DNA from: Thermococcus sp.
GTDB lineage: Archaea > Methanobacteriota_B > Thermococci > Thermococcales > Thermococcaceae
Length of the DNA: 52,349 nt
Assembly (NCBI RefSeq): GCF_027011145.1
Contig: NZ_JALVAO010000016.1
Coordinates: 1-52,349, forward strand
Direction of reading: 5' to 3'
Shown: in pieces, positions 33,062-42,730 of the stretch
Numbering within the stretch: the first letter of the stretch is position 1
Layout: every line of letters starts with the position of its first letter
Made by a program: the position numbers and the translations under genes
Notes under the pieces: model-generated
What the model was told of the DNA's origin: nothing
Database searches by the model: none
What the model saw: the letters and a program-made list of their open reading frames with translations, nothing else

Positions 33062-33742
33062 GTGATTGAGGTTCGCAACCTGACCAAGCACTACGAGTTC
33101 GGCAACGTTACGGCCCTTAAGGGGATAAACCTGACCTTCGAGGACAGGCGGTTCTACGTTATCGCCGGACCCTCTGGAAGCGGTAAGACGACGCTCCTCA
33201 ACATCCTGAGCGGAATCGACGGGCCAACTTCTGGCGAGGTTCTCGTTGACGGCGTCAGGATTCATTCGCTGAAGGAGAAGGAGCTGAGGCGTTACCGCCT
33301 CGAAAACTTTGGAATCGTTTTTCAGTTCTTCTACCTCGTGCCTTATCTTACGGGCCTTGAGAACGTTTTGCTTCCGATGAAGTACTCAAAGAAGGTTGAG
33401 AACCCCGAGAAGAGGGCGAGGGAGCTTTTGAAGTTGGTGAACGCGGAGCACCTAGCCAATAAACTTCCCGAGCACATGAGTGGCGGCGAGATGCAGAGAG
33501 TAGCGATAGCCAGAGCTTTAGCGAACAGGCCAAGATACCTCTTTGCCGACGAGCCGACGGCCAACCTCGACTGGGAGAACAAAATTAGAATCTGGGAGCT
33601 TCTGAGGAAGGTGAACCGCGAGGAGGGCGTTACGGTCATAGCGGCGACTCACGAGAGAGACTTTTTCCGCTTTGCTGACGTCGTGATAACCCTCAGGGAC
33701 GGTGAGGTTCATGAGGTTAAAAACAACCCTCAGAAAGCTTAA
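33062..33742 (+). CDS. ABC transporter ATP-binding protein (MacB/LolD type)
   Basis: A 226-residue ATPase for the FtsX-type permease that follows. Motifs in order: Walker A GPSGSGKTT (about 40-48), the Q-loop in IVFQFFYLVPYLTG, signature MSGGEMQRVAIARAL, Walker B YLFADEPTANLDW and the switch His in AATHERDF. The GTG start has GGTGATGA before it. The class exports lipoproteins, peptides or drives envelope work without a classical transport path; the substrate is unknown. It overlaps the permease gene by 32 bases. Confidence 0.93.
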   Translation: MIEVRNLTKHYEFGNVTALKGINLTFEDRRFYVIAGPSGSGKTTLLNILSGIDGPTSGEVLVDGVRIHSLKEKELRRYRLENFGIVFQFFYLVPYLTGLENVLLPMKYSKKVENPEKRARELLKLVNAEHLANKLPEHMSGGEMQRVAIARALANRPRYLFADEPTANLDWENKIRIWELLRKVNREEGVTVIAATHERDFFRFADVVITLRDGEVHEVKNNPQKA

Positions 33743-35654
33743 ACATGAGAAGAAAGCGGCTGTCGTCGTTTTCATAACGTTCCTCTTTGTGAGCCTCGGG
33801 GTCAACTTCACTCTAGCCGGTGTTGGGAGCGTCACCAAGGCAGTCAGCGACTTCACCCGGATTGGAAACGTTGAGTTCATTGTTCAAGGCGTGAACGTTG
33901 AGAACCTCACCCGCTTTGGCGAGGTCGTCAACTACCTTTACTTCAACGAGAGTAGGGTCGAGTTTAACGGGAAGGAATACACCGCTTTAATCGGCTACGG
34001 ACGCTTTGATGTTCCCAAGGTTCAGAGTTCACCTGAAGGCGTTTACGTTCTGGCCTTTCCTGAAGCTAAGCGGGGCGATAAAATCCAGATCAACGGAAAA
34101 ACATACACCGTGTTGGGGTCGTACTACTATCTCATGGGTGAACCCATAGTCCTGACGAGGGAGAAAGGAAGCTCCCTCTACGTTTTCATGCGCTGCAATG
34201 ATACGGAAGCCCTCTCGAACTTCCTGATGAAGCATGCCAAAGTTGTTTACTTTACAGTTTACAGGAAAGGCCAAGCGCCCTACATGGACACGATGAGGAG
34301 CGTCGAGAACTTCGCCATGAGCTTCTTTTACCTCCTTCTCGGGGCTTCGCTGCTCATTATCGTCTTGATATCATTAACTCACGTGAGGGGAAACACGAGG
34401 GAAGTTGGGATCCTGAAAGCCCTTGGACTGCCCGATTCGTTCGTGTCGTTTCTATTCATCGGAGACTACCTGTTCATTGCACTTCTAGCCTATTTAATTG
34501 GGATTCCCCTTGGCATCTGGCTCGGCTACGCCTACATGAATTCACATTTCATGCCCCTGAAACCTAACTACACCTATCCGCTGGGGTGGGATGTCCTTAT
34601 AGTTCTCATAATAGCTCTGATTCTCTCTTTACCTTACGTCTACGTCTCTCGCCTCAAGCCAATCGAGGCCCTGCGCTTCACCCCGAAGAAAAGCTCATCC
34701 CTGAGGTTCTTCCTCGTCTTCTTTATGGTCTTCCTCGCGTCTTCCTCGGCCTACTTCGGAATCAGGGGAATCGAGAACTACCTCAGCTTTAACTACCCCT
34801 TCAACCTGTGGGCCTGGGGCAGTCCCTCGAAAATCACCGGATTGCCCGGCGAAAAAGCCGGTTACCTTTCCGGGCAGGAAGTGAATGGAATAACGACCGA
34901 GATTTACTTCCTCAACTACACGAGCAGCTTCGAGAAAACGCTTATAGCAGGTAGATGGTTCAAAAAGCCCGACGAAGCAGTTATCGAGTTCGGCGTTGCC
35001 AAAAAGCTTGGCCTTAAGGTTGGGGACACCGTCAGGGTCAGACTCCTCGGGGAGGTGAGAACGTACAGGGTCGCGGGAATAAGCTACATGAACTTCTACG
35101 ATGGCAGGGCTATTTTCCTACCGAAGGTTTCCTTTGTGCCAGATGAGGAGGTCTTTCTGAAGGTTAGTAATCCTGAGGAGTGGAAGGAGAGGCTGACGGC
35201 TCAGGGACTCAAAGCAATTACCGTGGAAGACCTCAAGAGACAGACCGAGAACAATCTAAAGCTCTTCAAAACAGCGGTTTACAGCGTTATGGTTGTGATA
35301 TTTCTCATCAGCCTCTTTGCGCTCTTCGCGTTGGTTTACCTTGATATTGAGGGCAGCGAGAAGGTCTACGCAACGCTCAAAGCCATAGGGATTCCTAATT
35401 CCCATGTTTGGAGAGGGTTACTCAAAAAGGCCGTTCCATCGCTCGTCACCGGTTCACTGCTCGCGCTTCCCATAAGCCTGAAACTTGGAGAGTACATCGG
35501 CGACATGGTCGTTCCGGCCAAGCTCGGCCCCAGTGATATCGTAAAGGTCCTTCCGCCCTTGACTGGCTTTTACGCCCTCTACGCGGTCTTCCTGGTCGTA
35601 ATAACGAACAGGGTTTTCAACCGCCTCGACGTCATTAAAGCGCTGAGAAGTTAG
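33711..35654 (+). CDS. ABC transporter permease with two FtsX domains
   Basis: A 647-residue permease with two FtsX modules: one helix at about 17-36, an outer domain, three helices (about 205-320), then a second copy beginning at about 330 with its outer domain and three final helices. The cytoplasmic coupling sequences GNTREVGILKALGLPDSFVS and GSEKVYATLKAIGIPNSHVW are the two repeats. ATG 33711 is preferred because GGTGAG lies just before it; the GTG at 33702 is less likely. The stop overlaps the convergent GTPase gene by 4 bases. It forms one transport operon with the ATPase and probably the ICMT-like protein. Confidence 0.9.
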   Translation: MRLKTTLRKLKHEKKAAVVVFITFLFVSLGVNFTLAGVGSVTKAVSDFTRIGNVEFIVQGVNVENLTRFGEVVNYLYFNESRVEFNGKEYTALIGYGRFDVPKVQSSPEGVYVLAFPEAKRGDKIQINGKTYTVLGSYYYLMGEPIVLTREKGSSLYVFMRCNDTEALSNFLMKHAKVVYFTVYRKGQAPYMDTMRSVENFAMSFFYLLLGASLLIIVLISLTHVRGNTREVGILKALGLPDSFVSFLFIGDYLFIALLAYLIGIPLGIWLGYAYMNSHFMPLKPNYTYPLGWDVLIVLIIALILSLPYVYVSRLKPIEALRFTPKKSSSLRFFLVFFMVFLASSSAYFGIRGIENYLSFNYPFNLWAWGSPSKITGLPGEKAGYLSGQEVNGITTEIYFLNYTSSFEKTLIAGRWFKKPDEAVIEFGVAKKLGLKVGDTVRVRLLGEVRTYRVAGISYMNFYDGRAIFLPKVSFVPDEEVFLKVSNPEEWKERLTAQGLKAITVEDLKRQTENNLKLFKTAVYSVMVVIFLISLFALFALVYLDIEGSEKVYATLKAIGIPNSHVWRGLLKKAVPSLVTGSLLALPISLKLGEYIGDMVVPAKLGPSDIVKVLPPLTGFYALYAVFLVVITNRVFNRLDVIKALRS

Positions 35655-36724
35655 TCCATAACAGCTATCGCTCCCTTCCACTTCTTCCCAAAGCACTCGC
35701 CCGCTAAAACGCTCCTTCCTGTAAGCTCTTCGAGGAACTTCAGGGCGGAGTCGCACTTCTTGAAGCCCGTCGCTATTCCAACCGTTACCCCTTCGATTTC
35801 CCTGACTCCAACGCGCTTCTGGTTGTCAAGTTTCTCCCTCAGCTCGTCCCCGTACTTCCACAGGATTCTCCTCGGGTCGAGGAGGAGTTCTCTCTCAACT
35901 TCATCAAGGATTTCCCCGAAGTCCCAAACGAAGTCCCTCTCCCTTTCTTCCTCGCTCGCGAAGAGTGTAAACCTTCCGGTCTGCCACTCGCGGAGGAGCC
36001 AGCGGGCCGTTTCCTCCAAATCAACCTCTCCGCCCGACTTTATCAGTCCCCTCCTTTCACCGATCTTTCTCAGTATCTCCTCCTCGCTCTCGAACTCTTT
36101 TATGCCGAACTTTTCGGTTATCGCCTCCCTCCTCGTTTCGAGAATTCTCCCAATGAGCTTTAGGGCTGGCTTTACGGGTTCCTCTATCTTATCCGCTGGA
36201 AAGCCACCCTTTATAACCAGTTCGTCGAAATCATCTATCGGAACGACGCCAGGACTGTCGAGGAGCCATATCCTCTTGCTGAGCCTTATGAGCTGTTTTC
36301 CCTTCGTGTAGCCGGGTATTGGGGCCGTTCCGACTGCCCTTTTCCCTTTGAGGGTGTTTATTATCGTGCTTTTACCCACGTTGGGATAACCGATTAGGGC
36401 GACTTTGACTTTTCCCTGCTCCTCGAGGATAGGTTTCGCGAGCTTTTTGATTTCCTTCCGCAGGATTCCAGTTCCCTTCCTCTCTCGAGCACTTATGAAG
36501 ACAAGGGGTATATCGCTCCTCCTCTTGTACTCCTCTGCCCATTCCTTTGGAACCAGGTCTGCCTTGTTCATGACTATGAGGAGTGGCTTCCCGCTCTCTT
36601 GGACGAGCTTTTCGAGCTTTCTGTTTCGAGTTCCTATGGGGTCCCTGGCGTCGACTACCTCAACTATAAGGTCGGCCTCATCTATTACCTCCTTTACCAC
36701 TCGCCACGCTTTCTTCTGCTTCAT
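35651..36724 (-). CDS. Circularly permuted GTPase (YlqF/YawG family)
   Basis: A 357-residue GTPase with the motifs in permuted order G4-G5-G1-G2-G3: NKADLVP, SARERKGTG, GYPNVGKSTIINTLKG, then GTAPIPGYTKG and LLDSPGVVP. Members of this family act in ribosome subunit maturation. The C-terminal 130 residues form an additional domain, probably for RNA binding. ATG 36724 has GGTGGTTAGGG directly upstream; it overlaps the gene in front by 47 bases, so the two are co-translated. Confidence 0.92.
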   Translation of the reverse strand: MKQKKAWRVVKEVIDEADLIVEVVDARDPIGTRNRKLEKLVQESGKPLLIVMNKADLVPKEWAEEYKRRSDIPLVFISARERKGTGILRKEIKKLAKPILEEQGKVKVALIGYPNVGKSTIINTLKGKRAVGTAPIPGYTKGKQLIRLSKRIWLLDSPGVVPIDDFDELVIKGGFPADKIEEPVKPALKLIGRILETRREAITEKFGIKEFESEEEILRKIGERRGLIKSGGEVDLEETARWLLREWQTGRFTLFASEEERERDFVWDFGEILDEVERELLLDPRRILWKYGDELREKLDNQKRVGVREIEGVTVGIATGFKKCDSALKFLEELTGRSVLAGECFGKKWKGAIAVMD

Positions 36725-37013
36725 CCCTAACCACCGTTATCTCGAAGATTACGGTTCCACCGTCTGTGTACGGCGGCCCAGGGTCGAGGCACTGGACGTA
36801 GGCTTTATCTCCCCTGCCAAGGCCTAGCTCGCTCGGTTTAATACCCTTTCTCAGTGCCACTATGTATGGCAACAGGGATGCAAAGGCGTGGGTGCATATC
36901 GCATCGGTTTCCTCAAGTCTTACCATTGGGCCTTCTACAACGATTTTGTCGCCTACTTTGAAGACTGGGCATCTTCCTCTTATTTCTTTGGCTGTTATTT
37001 CCAACCGTTCCAT
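36678..37013 (-). CDS. TIGR04076 family protein
   Basis: A 111-residue protein starting MERLEITAKEIRGRCPVFKV, typical of the TIGR04076 family of small proteins of unknown function, with conserved cysteines in RGRCPVF, DAICTHAF and YVQCLDPG. The ATG at 37013 has GGTGAG shortly before it; the longer frame to 37049 is rejected. It lies upstream of and overlaps the GTPase gene. The promoter is the TTATTTAAG run at 37025-37034 (minus strand), giving a short leader. Confidence 0.82.
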   Translation of the reverse strand: MERLEITAKEIRGRCPVFKVGDKIVVEGPMVRLEETDAICTHAFASLLPYIVALRKGIKPSELGLGRGDKAYVQCLDPGPPYTDGGTVIFEITVVRDEAEESVASGKGGNR

Positions 37014-37102
37014 GTTCTCACCGAAACTTAAATAAGGATTGAAGCTCAAAAACTATTCGAGACCTTAATGGCTTAGCGATAACTATAACGGTGGTGCTTA
37101 AA

Positions 37103-38551
37103 GTGGCAGAGGATATAGAGGCGAAAATACGTCGTTTGAGGGAGCTCGGGAAGGTAACGGCTGAACCCGAGAGCCCTCCGGTTAAACCACCGACGGCTTC
37201 ACCGAAGAAGCCACCGCGCAGACCGCGCTCAATCAGTAGTATACGCGAGAGGGAGAGGCGTAAGAGAATTCTAATTGGCGCGTCTATTCTGATCATTATC
37301 ATTTTGATTATATCTGTTGGTGCTTACTCTTATCTCCAGAGCAGAAGTGCGAATGAGCTAAAGAACCTCCGCAACAAAAAGATTAACGAAGTCAACTATT
37401 ACTTCTCCCATTATAATTTCTCCAATAAGGAATGTGCCCAAAAGGTAATTCAGATTAGAAGCCTGCTCCTCCAGAAAATTCAGAATGCCAATAGTGTTAG
37501 TGAACTCAATTCAATAAACGTTAAGACATACTTTGATAAGGCAGTTCAGGTTTATCAGGAGTGTGTAAAAGAACAGGAAAAATTAGCATATGAAAAGAAG
37601 CTGAATCAGACTAAACAGGCCAAGATTCAGGCAATCAAGATGGCATTCCAGCCACTTCTTTCAATGCCCCTTCCTGATAGCCTCCGGGCGAAAGTAATCT
37701 CAGCTATGAAGACCTTGGAGGAGAAAGTGCAAAACGCCAAAACCATCGAAGAGGTAAACTCCATAAATCCCGACCCATATCTGCTGTCCCTCTGGAGGGA
37801 CTACTACCTCTGGAAGATTGACAATCTCCCTGGCAACGATGTCATACTTGAGAAAGATGGAAACAAACAGCTCGTATCTAAGGCCGAAGCCAAGTCAATT
37901 CTGAGTACTATAACGAGCTATACAGAGTTGCTACAGTACAAGGTCTACAAGGTTCAGTACGTTGAGATTGCCCTCGTCCTTCCAAGGGACAGAATTGCTG
38001 GAGGATTCCTTAAGCCGGGAGATGCTGTTATGTTCTTTGCAAAAAACAATACCAAAGGATCTTATCGTGAAATAGTTAATCAGGGCTATGTAGAACTCGT
38101 CCTTCTTCCGACCAATGCGGGCCAGATATCTGTGAGTGAGTCCCAAACACAAACGAGTTCAAGCACATCTTCAGCGTCAACAACTTACAATGAAAACCAT
38201 GCGTCGACTTACAATCCGGGAGATTTCCAGTACTCCAACGGAACTACAGTTTCAGATACTTACTCTAACTCCCAGACTTCTACACAAAGTTCCTCAGCAA
38301 GTTATTCCTACAATGTTAACCTAGCAGAGATTCTTAAAGCGATAGCCGCAGGAAAAATACAAGCTAGTGATGAAGTTAAGCAGGCTCTTCAAAGCTACGG
38401 TTGGAAAGTTATGAGCTTAGAACAGTCATCGGATATGTTGGTTCTTCCCCCAAACACTGAGCTCCTTATAATAGTTAAGGTTCCATCAATTTTCGTCCCA
38501 GATATACTCCAAAATCAGCAGTATCTCTATGTAGCGAAGATTTCGACGTGA
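37103..38551 (+). CDS. DUF515 protein, CpaB-like candidate of a Tad-type locus
   Basis: A 482-residue protein: a Pro/Arg-rich inner segment (about 1-55), one membrane helix (RILIGASILIIIILIISVGA), then an outer part with coiled coils (about 80-225), a conserved domain and a Ser/Thr/Gln/Asn-rich stretch (about 345-405). It belongs to the Thermococcales family DUF515. The outer domain contains VEIALVLPRDRIAGGFLKPG followed by DAV, which resembles the SAF domain of the Flp-pilus protein CpaB/RcpC; both have one N-terminal helix before it. This likeness is my inference. GTG 37103 is preferred over 37091 because GGTGGT lies seven bases before it. It is the first of five genes in the locus. Confidence 0.8.
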   Translation: MAEDIEAKIRRLRELGKVTAEPESPPVKPPTASPKKPPRRPRSISSIRERERRKRILIGASILIIIILIISVGAYSYLQSRSANELKNLRNKKINEVNYYFSHYNFSNKECAQKVIQIRSLLLQKIQNANSVSELNSINVKTYFDKAVQVYQECVKEQEKLAYEKKLNQTKQAKIQAIKMAFQPLLSMPLPDSLRAKVISAMKTLEEKVQNAKTIEEVNSINPDPYLLSLWRDYYLWKIDNLPGNDVILEKDGNKQLVSKAEAKSILSTITSYTELLQYKVYKVQYVEIALVLPRDRIAGGFLKPGDAVMFFAKNNTKGSYREIVNQGYVELVLLPTNAGQISVSESQTQTSSSTSSASTTYNENHASTYNPGDFQYSNGTTVSDTYSNSQTSTQSSSASYSYNVNLAEILKAIAAGKIQASDEVKQALQSYGWKVMSLEQSSDMLVLPPNTELLIIVKVPSIFVPDILQNQQYLYVAKIST

Positions 38552-38561
38552 GGTGGTGAAG

Positions 38562-39590
38562 ATGAAAAAAGTCCTTTCCATTCTTTTAATGTTAATTTTA
38601 TTGGTTTCATTTTCAGCATTCACACTAGCTCAGCAGTATACCCTCCCGGGATCTCTTCCAGGAGGGATTGTCTATAACAACATTGGGCTTAGCGGTGAAA
38701 TAATGTTGAACATTAATGTTACGCTTGTTAACACTGCCCCTTATCCAAAATATGTTCTAGTCAATCCCCGGTATGATTTTAGGGTTCTTCGAGGAAATGG
38801 AAGCGAATACTTCTACAACTACAGGACATCTACCGGGGCTCTTGAGAGAGTCGTATCTAGAGAGCTCCTTTCAAAATCTGTAAACTACTTTGTTGGTTTC
38901 TGGCTAGCTCCTTATGAAACCGTTGTTGTAAACTTCAAGATCACTAAGAATTCATCGTATTATGTTCCTCTGCTAGATTTTAAATCAGCATGTGGTGATA
39001 TAGGCAAACTTACAAGCCTTACCTATGAAAACGGCACTTTGGTAAGTGCTGTTGTTAACAACAACGGTGGGCTTGATAAATTGATATGTGGTTCAATTTA
39101 TCCGCAACTCATAAACAAACCAATATTCCTCAGCATTCATTCGATGTTTCCCATCTTGGACAAGAATATCCGTGTGATAAAGTATGATGGATTTGTAGAC
39201 TTTAGAATTACAAATATTCCTAACATGAACAGCACGGATAAGATGTTTCATGTGTTCTTTGCTGTGGTTCAACCAGTTATCTTTCTAAATGGGAAGACCT
39301 ATGATTACAGGCCAAACTTCACAATGACATATCAGGATTACCTCAAGAAATTCGTGTGGGAATATTCGGGAGTTGGTAGCCCTCAAGTAAAGCCTGTTAA
39401 TTCAACAACTCCCAAGACAAATCTCTTTAAACTTACCGATAGACTTCTCTCGGGCATCAAAGTTAGTTCTCCACATAGGATTAGTCCGAAATCTTATCAT
39501 AGTCCCAATTTCCCAGTATGGGTTGTGTTTATGGGAGAGAAGATTGATATAACCTATAGAATTAGCTGGAATAATGACTCTGGGCGGTGA
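38562..39590 (+). CDS. Secreted protein of the Tad-type locus, unknown function
   Basis: A 342-residue protein with a clear Sec signal peptide (MKKVLSILLMLILLVSFSAF, cut probably after LAQ) and no further membrane helix. It has at least eight N-glycosylation sequons (for example NVT, NGS, NSS, NMNS, NSTT), so it is probably glycosylated outside the cell. The fold seems beta-rich. It starts 10 bases after the DUF515 gene with GGTGGT as binding site and ends 6 bases before the secretion ATPase, so a structural role in the same machine is likely. Confidence 0.78.
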   Translation: MKKVLSILLMLILLVSFSAFTLAQQYTLPGSLPGGIVYNNIGLSGEIMLNINVTLVNTAPYPKYVLVNPRYDFRVLRGNGSEYFYNYRTSTGALERVVSRELLSKSVNYFVGFWLAPYETVVVNFKITKNSSYYVPLLDFKSACGDIGKLTSLTYENGTLVSAVVNNNGGLDKLICGSIYPQLINKPIFLSIHSMFPILDKNIRVIKYDGFVDFRITNIPNMNSTDKMFHVFFAVVQPVIFLNGKTYDYRPNFTMTYQDYLKKFVWEYSGVGSPQVKPVNSTTPKTNLFKLTDRLLSGIKVSSPHRISPKSYHSPNFPVWVVFMGEKIDITYRISWNNDSGR

Positions 39591-39596
39591 GAGTTC

Positions 39597-41663
39597 GTGT
39601 TTGGAGAGAAAAAGAAAAAAGATGAGGGATTTTCCTGGATAGATGAAATACTTTCGGGAAATGAAGATCCCCTTGAGAAGGTTCTCAAAAAGAAAGAGGA
39701 AGAGCCACCGCTTCCCCTATCAACCTCGGGGGGTAGTTTAGAGGAGATACTGGGTAGTGTTTCAAAAGAAGATAATGACCAAAAAACTCAGGAGAGTAGT
39801 GTGGACGTCCTAAGTTCAATACTCAGTGAAAAGAATGATATATCTGAGAAAAAGATATCCAAAAAAACTCCAGAGCCTATGCCCTCCGAAACTGGAGCAG
39901 ATTTGTTAAGCTCTCTACTTGGAAGTGCTTCAAACTCATCTATCTCAAAACCCAAGTCAGACTCTATGCCATCAAAATCTTCCTCAAGCTTGACAGCACT
40001 CCCTTCTTCTGAAGCCAAGGAAACTGGTGTTGATTTTCTTAGTGAGATCCTTTCAAAACCTGAGCCCTCGTCATCTACACAATCTCGTTCGTCACTAGGT
40101 TTCTCTCCGAATTTGCAGGATATTCTCGGAACGTCTTCACCCGATGAACCTTCTTTCGTTGCTAGAGGCAAAGTTCTTGATGCCTATGGGAATGTTCGTA
40201 TACTTAAGGTCAAAGGTGAACCTGTCCCAATTTATGAAGTTCGTTTTCCAAAGCTCAGTAAGGAAGAACAACAGCTCTTTAAGCGCATAAAAGAAAGGGC
40301 TATAACAGAAATTCAGATAGATCCAACTACAATACCTAACCCTGAGGAGCGCAGGAGAATATTCCTCAATGCTGTAAAAAAGATGATCAAAGAAGAAGCT
40401 CCCCATTATTCTGAGGGAAGGATAGAAGTTCTTGCAGACATGATAGTTCAGCAAATGATAGGTTATGGCAAGCTAGACCCACTTGTGAGAGATGACAATT
40501 TGGAAGAAATTATGGTTATTGGAACAAACAGACCAGTTTATGTGTGGCATAGACGCTTCAACATGTGTAAAACTAACATTGTTTTCCCTGAGGAAAAAGA
40601 AATACTCAATATTATCGAGAGAATAGCTAGAGAGGTTGGAAGGAGAATAGACCAGCAAAGTCCACTCCTTGATGCACGTCTACCTGATGGAAGCCGTGTT
40701 AATGCTACAATACCTCCCATTAGTCTTGATGGACCAACAATAACGATACGTAAATTTAAAAAGGATCCATTAACCGTAATTGATCTAATCAAATATGGAA
40801 CCATAAACTCTGAGATAGCAGCTTTATTTTGGGTGTTTGTTGATGGATTGGGTGTTAAACCCGCCAATGTTTTAGTTGCGGGAGGTACTGGCTCGGGCAA
40901 AACAACTACTCTAAACTCTCTAGCAATGTTTATACCGCCGAGTGAGCGTGTTATAAGCATTGAAGATACTGCGGAACTTCAGTTGCCTGTTGAACACTGG
41001 ATAAGACTCGAAACTAGACCACCAAACCTTGAAGGCAAGGGCGAGGTTACAATGGATGACCTCGTCAAGAACACACTCCGTATGCGTCCCGACAGGATTA
41101 TCGTCGGTGAGGTTCGTGGACCGGAGGCTAGAACGATGTTTACTGCAATGAACACGGGCCACGATGGATGTATGGGAACAATCCACGCCAACAGTGCTCG
41201 TGAGACAATAGTCCGATTAGAAAGTCCTCCTATGAACGTACCTAGAATTATGATACCAGCCTTAGATATAATTATCATGCAGGTTCGTTTCCACAGTAGA
41301 AAGAAAGGCACTATAAGACGAGTCACCGAAATAGCAGAGGTATCTGGGATAGAAGGAGAAAGCATACAGCTAAACAAGCTCTATAAGTATGATCCTGCCA
41401 AGGACGAGCTCGTTCCAACAGGTGTCCCTAGTAGAACTCTTAACACTCTGGCTCATCATACTGGAATGAGCATGAGAGAAATAGAACTCGAAATTGAAAA
41501 GAGGAAATTGATACTCGAATGGATGATTGAAAATGGGATCAGAAGCATAGACAAAGTTGGCTATTACATCAGACAGTTCTATATCGATGAGGAGGGTCTT
41601 ATGAAAAGAATAGCTGCTGAAAGCAGTATTGAGACCAGTAAACAAATTCAACAACTAATGTGA
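39597..41663 (+). CDS. Type II/IV secretion system ATPase (TadA/GspE/CpaF family)
   Basis: A 688-residue hexameric secretion ATPase that would power pilus assembly or secretion. The first 195 residues are a low-complexity Ser/Glu/Lys linker with repeats like ETGVDFLSEILS and ETGADLLSSLLG, suggesting short docking motifs. The catalytic part has the N-terminal domain (IGYGKLDPLVRDDNLEEIMV), Walker A AGGTGSGKTTTL (about 428-439), the Asp box, Walker B RPDRIIVGEVRGPEA (about 499-513) and the His box GCMGTIHANSARE. The start is GTG with GGTGA six bases before it. Two platform genes follow. Confidence 0.92.
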   Translation: MFGEKKKKDEGFSWIDEILSGNEDPLEKVLKKKEEEPPLPLSTSGGSLEEILGSVSKEDNDQKTQESSVDVLSSILSEKNDISEKKISKKTPEPMPSETGADLLSSLLGSASNSSISKPKSDSMPSKSSSSLTALPSSEAKETGVDFLSEILSKPEPSSSTQSRSSLGFSPNLQDILGTSSPDEPSFVARGKVLDAYGNVRILKVKGEPVPIYEVRFPKLSKEEQQLFKRIKERAITEIQIDPTTIPNPEERRRIFLNAVKKMIKEEAPHYSEGRIEVLADMIVQQMIGYGKLDPLVRDDNLEEIMVIGTNRPVYVWHRRFNMCKTNIVFPEEKEILNIIERIAREVGRRIDQQSPLLDARLPDGSRVNATIPPISLDGPTITIRKFKKDPLTVIDLIKYGTINSEIAALFWVFVDGLGVKPANVLVAGGTGSGKTTTLNSLAMFIPPSERVISIEDTAELQLPVEHWIRLETRPPNLEGKGEVTMDDLVKNTLRMRPDRIIVGEVRGPEARTMFTAMNTGHDGCMGTIHANSARETIVRLESPPMNVPRIMIPALDIIIMQVRFHSRKKGTIRRVTEIAEVSGIEGESIQLNKLYKYDPAKDELVPTGVPSRTLNTLAHHTGMSMREIELEIEKRKLILEWMIENGIRSIDKVGYYIRQFYIDEEGLMKRIAAESSIETSKQIQQLM

Positions 41664-41672
41664 GGTGTTGCT

Positions 41673-42725
41673 ATGGGTCTTATTGAATTCCTTGAAAAAC
41701 TCGGTGGCAAAACAATTGAGGTCACAGAAAAGCCCATCAGGCGTGTTCCTAGAGGTAAGTCTATCCAAGAAAGACTTCGAGCCCTTAAGGAACTTCAAAA
41801 GGAGGTTGAAGAAGAGAGAATTCAGAGCGAAAGAGAAAAGCTCGTTGAGGAAGTATTAGAGTGGAGAAAAGAGGAGATAAGTAAGCCATTTTCAGATAGA
41901 CTTGCTGAGGCTATATTGAAATATTTTAGAGGGCCCGTTGAGGCATTAACTAATTCAATTAAAGGTCTTGATCAGGATCTTTACCGGGCGAGTATATTCA
42001 TGCCCAAGGAAAAATACGTTGCCTACATGCTTGGTGTTGCCATGATATCTGGCTTTTTTGGTTTTGTTTTTGCATACCTGCTTTACATTCCCATAGACAC
42101 TTCATTGCTCATTGGACTTCTTGCGTTTATTGGAGGATTTTTCTATATGCGTCAGTATCCTAAGATGGTGTGGAAGAGAAGGGTTACCGAAGTAGAGAGA
42201 ACTCTTCCATATGCACTTCGTCACATGGCATCACTTCTTAGCGCGGGCGTTGGTATAGCAGAAGCCATACTTTCTGTCGCAAAAGCTGATTATGGTGTTC
42301 TTTCAGAAGAATTTGAGTTGATCCTTAGAGACATGAGAACAGGTTCATCATTTGAAGACGCACTAACAAAATTTGAAGAAAAAATGGCTTCTGAAAACGT
42401 TAGTAGAGTTGTTAAACAAATTTTAAGAGCAGTTAAGTTTGGTGGAAATCTTGCAGAGATACTCTACAAGCTTGCGGAGGATTTCTCCTTTGAATACCGG
42501 ATGAAACTTGTTGAATATGTTCAAAAGATAAATGGTATATCCTTTATCTACATGTTTATGACCATCGTTATGCCTACTATGTTTGTTGTTGGCGTCCTTG
42601 CCGGATCAATAATGGCTCGCCAATTAATATTCAACGTCCAAACCTTGGCTGTCATACTAATCTTTGCTTTCCCCGCACTGTCCCTTATAATAATCAATAT
42701 GATAAAGAAGGCTGAGCCGAGGTGA
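41673..42725 (+). CDS. Type II secretion/Tad platform membrane protein (GspF/TadB-like)
   Basis: A 350-residue protein with a cytoplasmic charged N terminus (to about 100), paired membrane helices at about 115-160, a GspF domain (MASLLSAGVGIAEAILSVAK, then ILRAVKFGGNLAEILYKLAE) and two helices near the C terminus. It would sit at the base of the machine and couple ATP hydrolysis to movement of subunits. ATG 41673 follows GGTGTTG. The next gene overlaps or abuts it (GTGA), typical of TadB-TadC pairs. Confidence 0.9.
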   Translation: MGLIEFLEKLGGKTIEVTEKPIRRVPRGKSIQERLRALKELQKEVEEERIQSEREKLVEEVLEWRKEEISKPFSDRLAEAILKYFRGPVEALTNSIKGLDQDLYRASIFMPKEKYVAYMLGVAMISGFFGFVFAYLLYIPIDTSLLIGLLAFIGGFFYMRQYPKMVWKRRVTEVERTLPYALRHMASLLSAGVGIAEAILSVAKADYGVLSEEFELILRDMRTGSSFEDALTKFEEKMASENVSRVVKQILRAVKFGGNLAEILYKLAEDFSFEYRMKLVEYVQKINGISFIYMFMTIVMPTMFVVGVLAGSIMARQLIFNVQTLAVILIFAFPALSLIIINMIKKAEPR

Positions 42726-42730
42726 GACTA

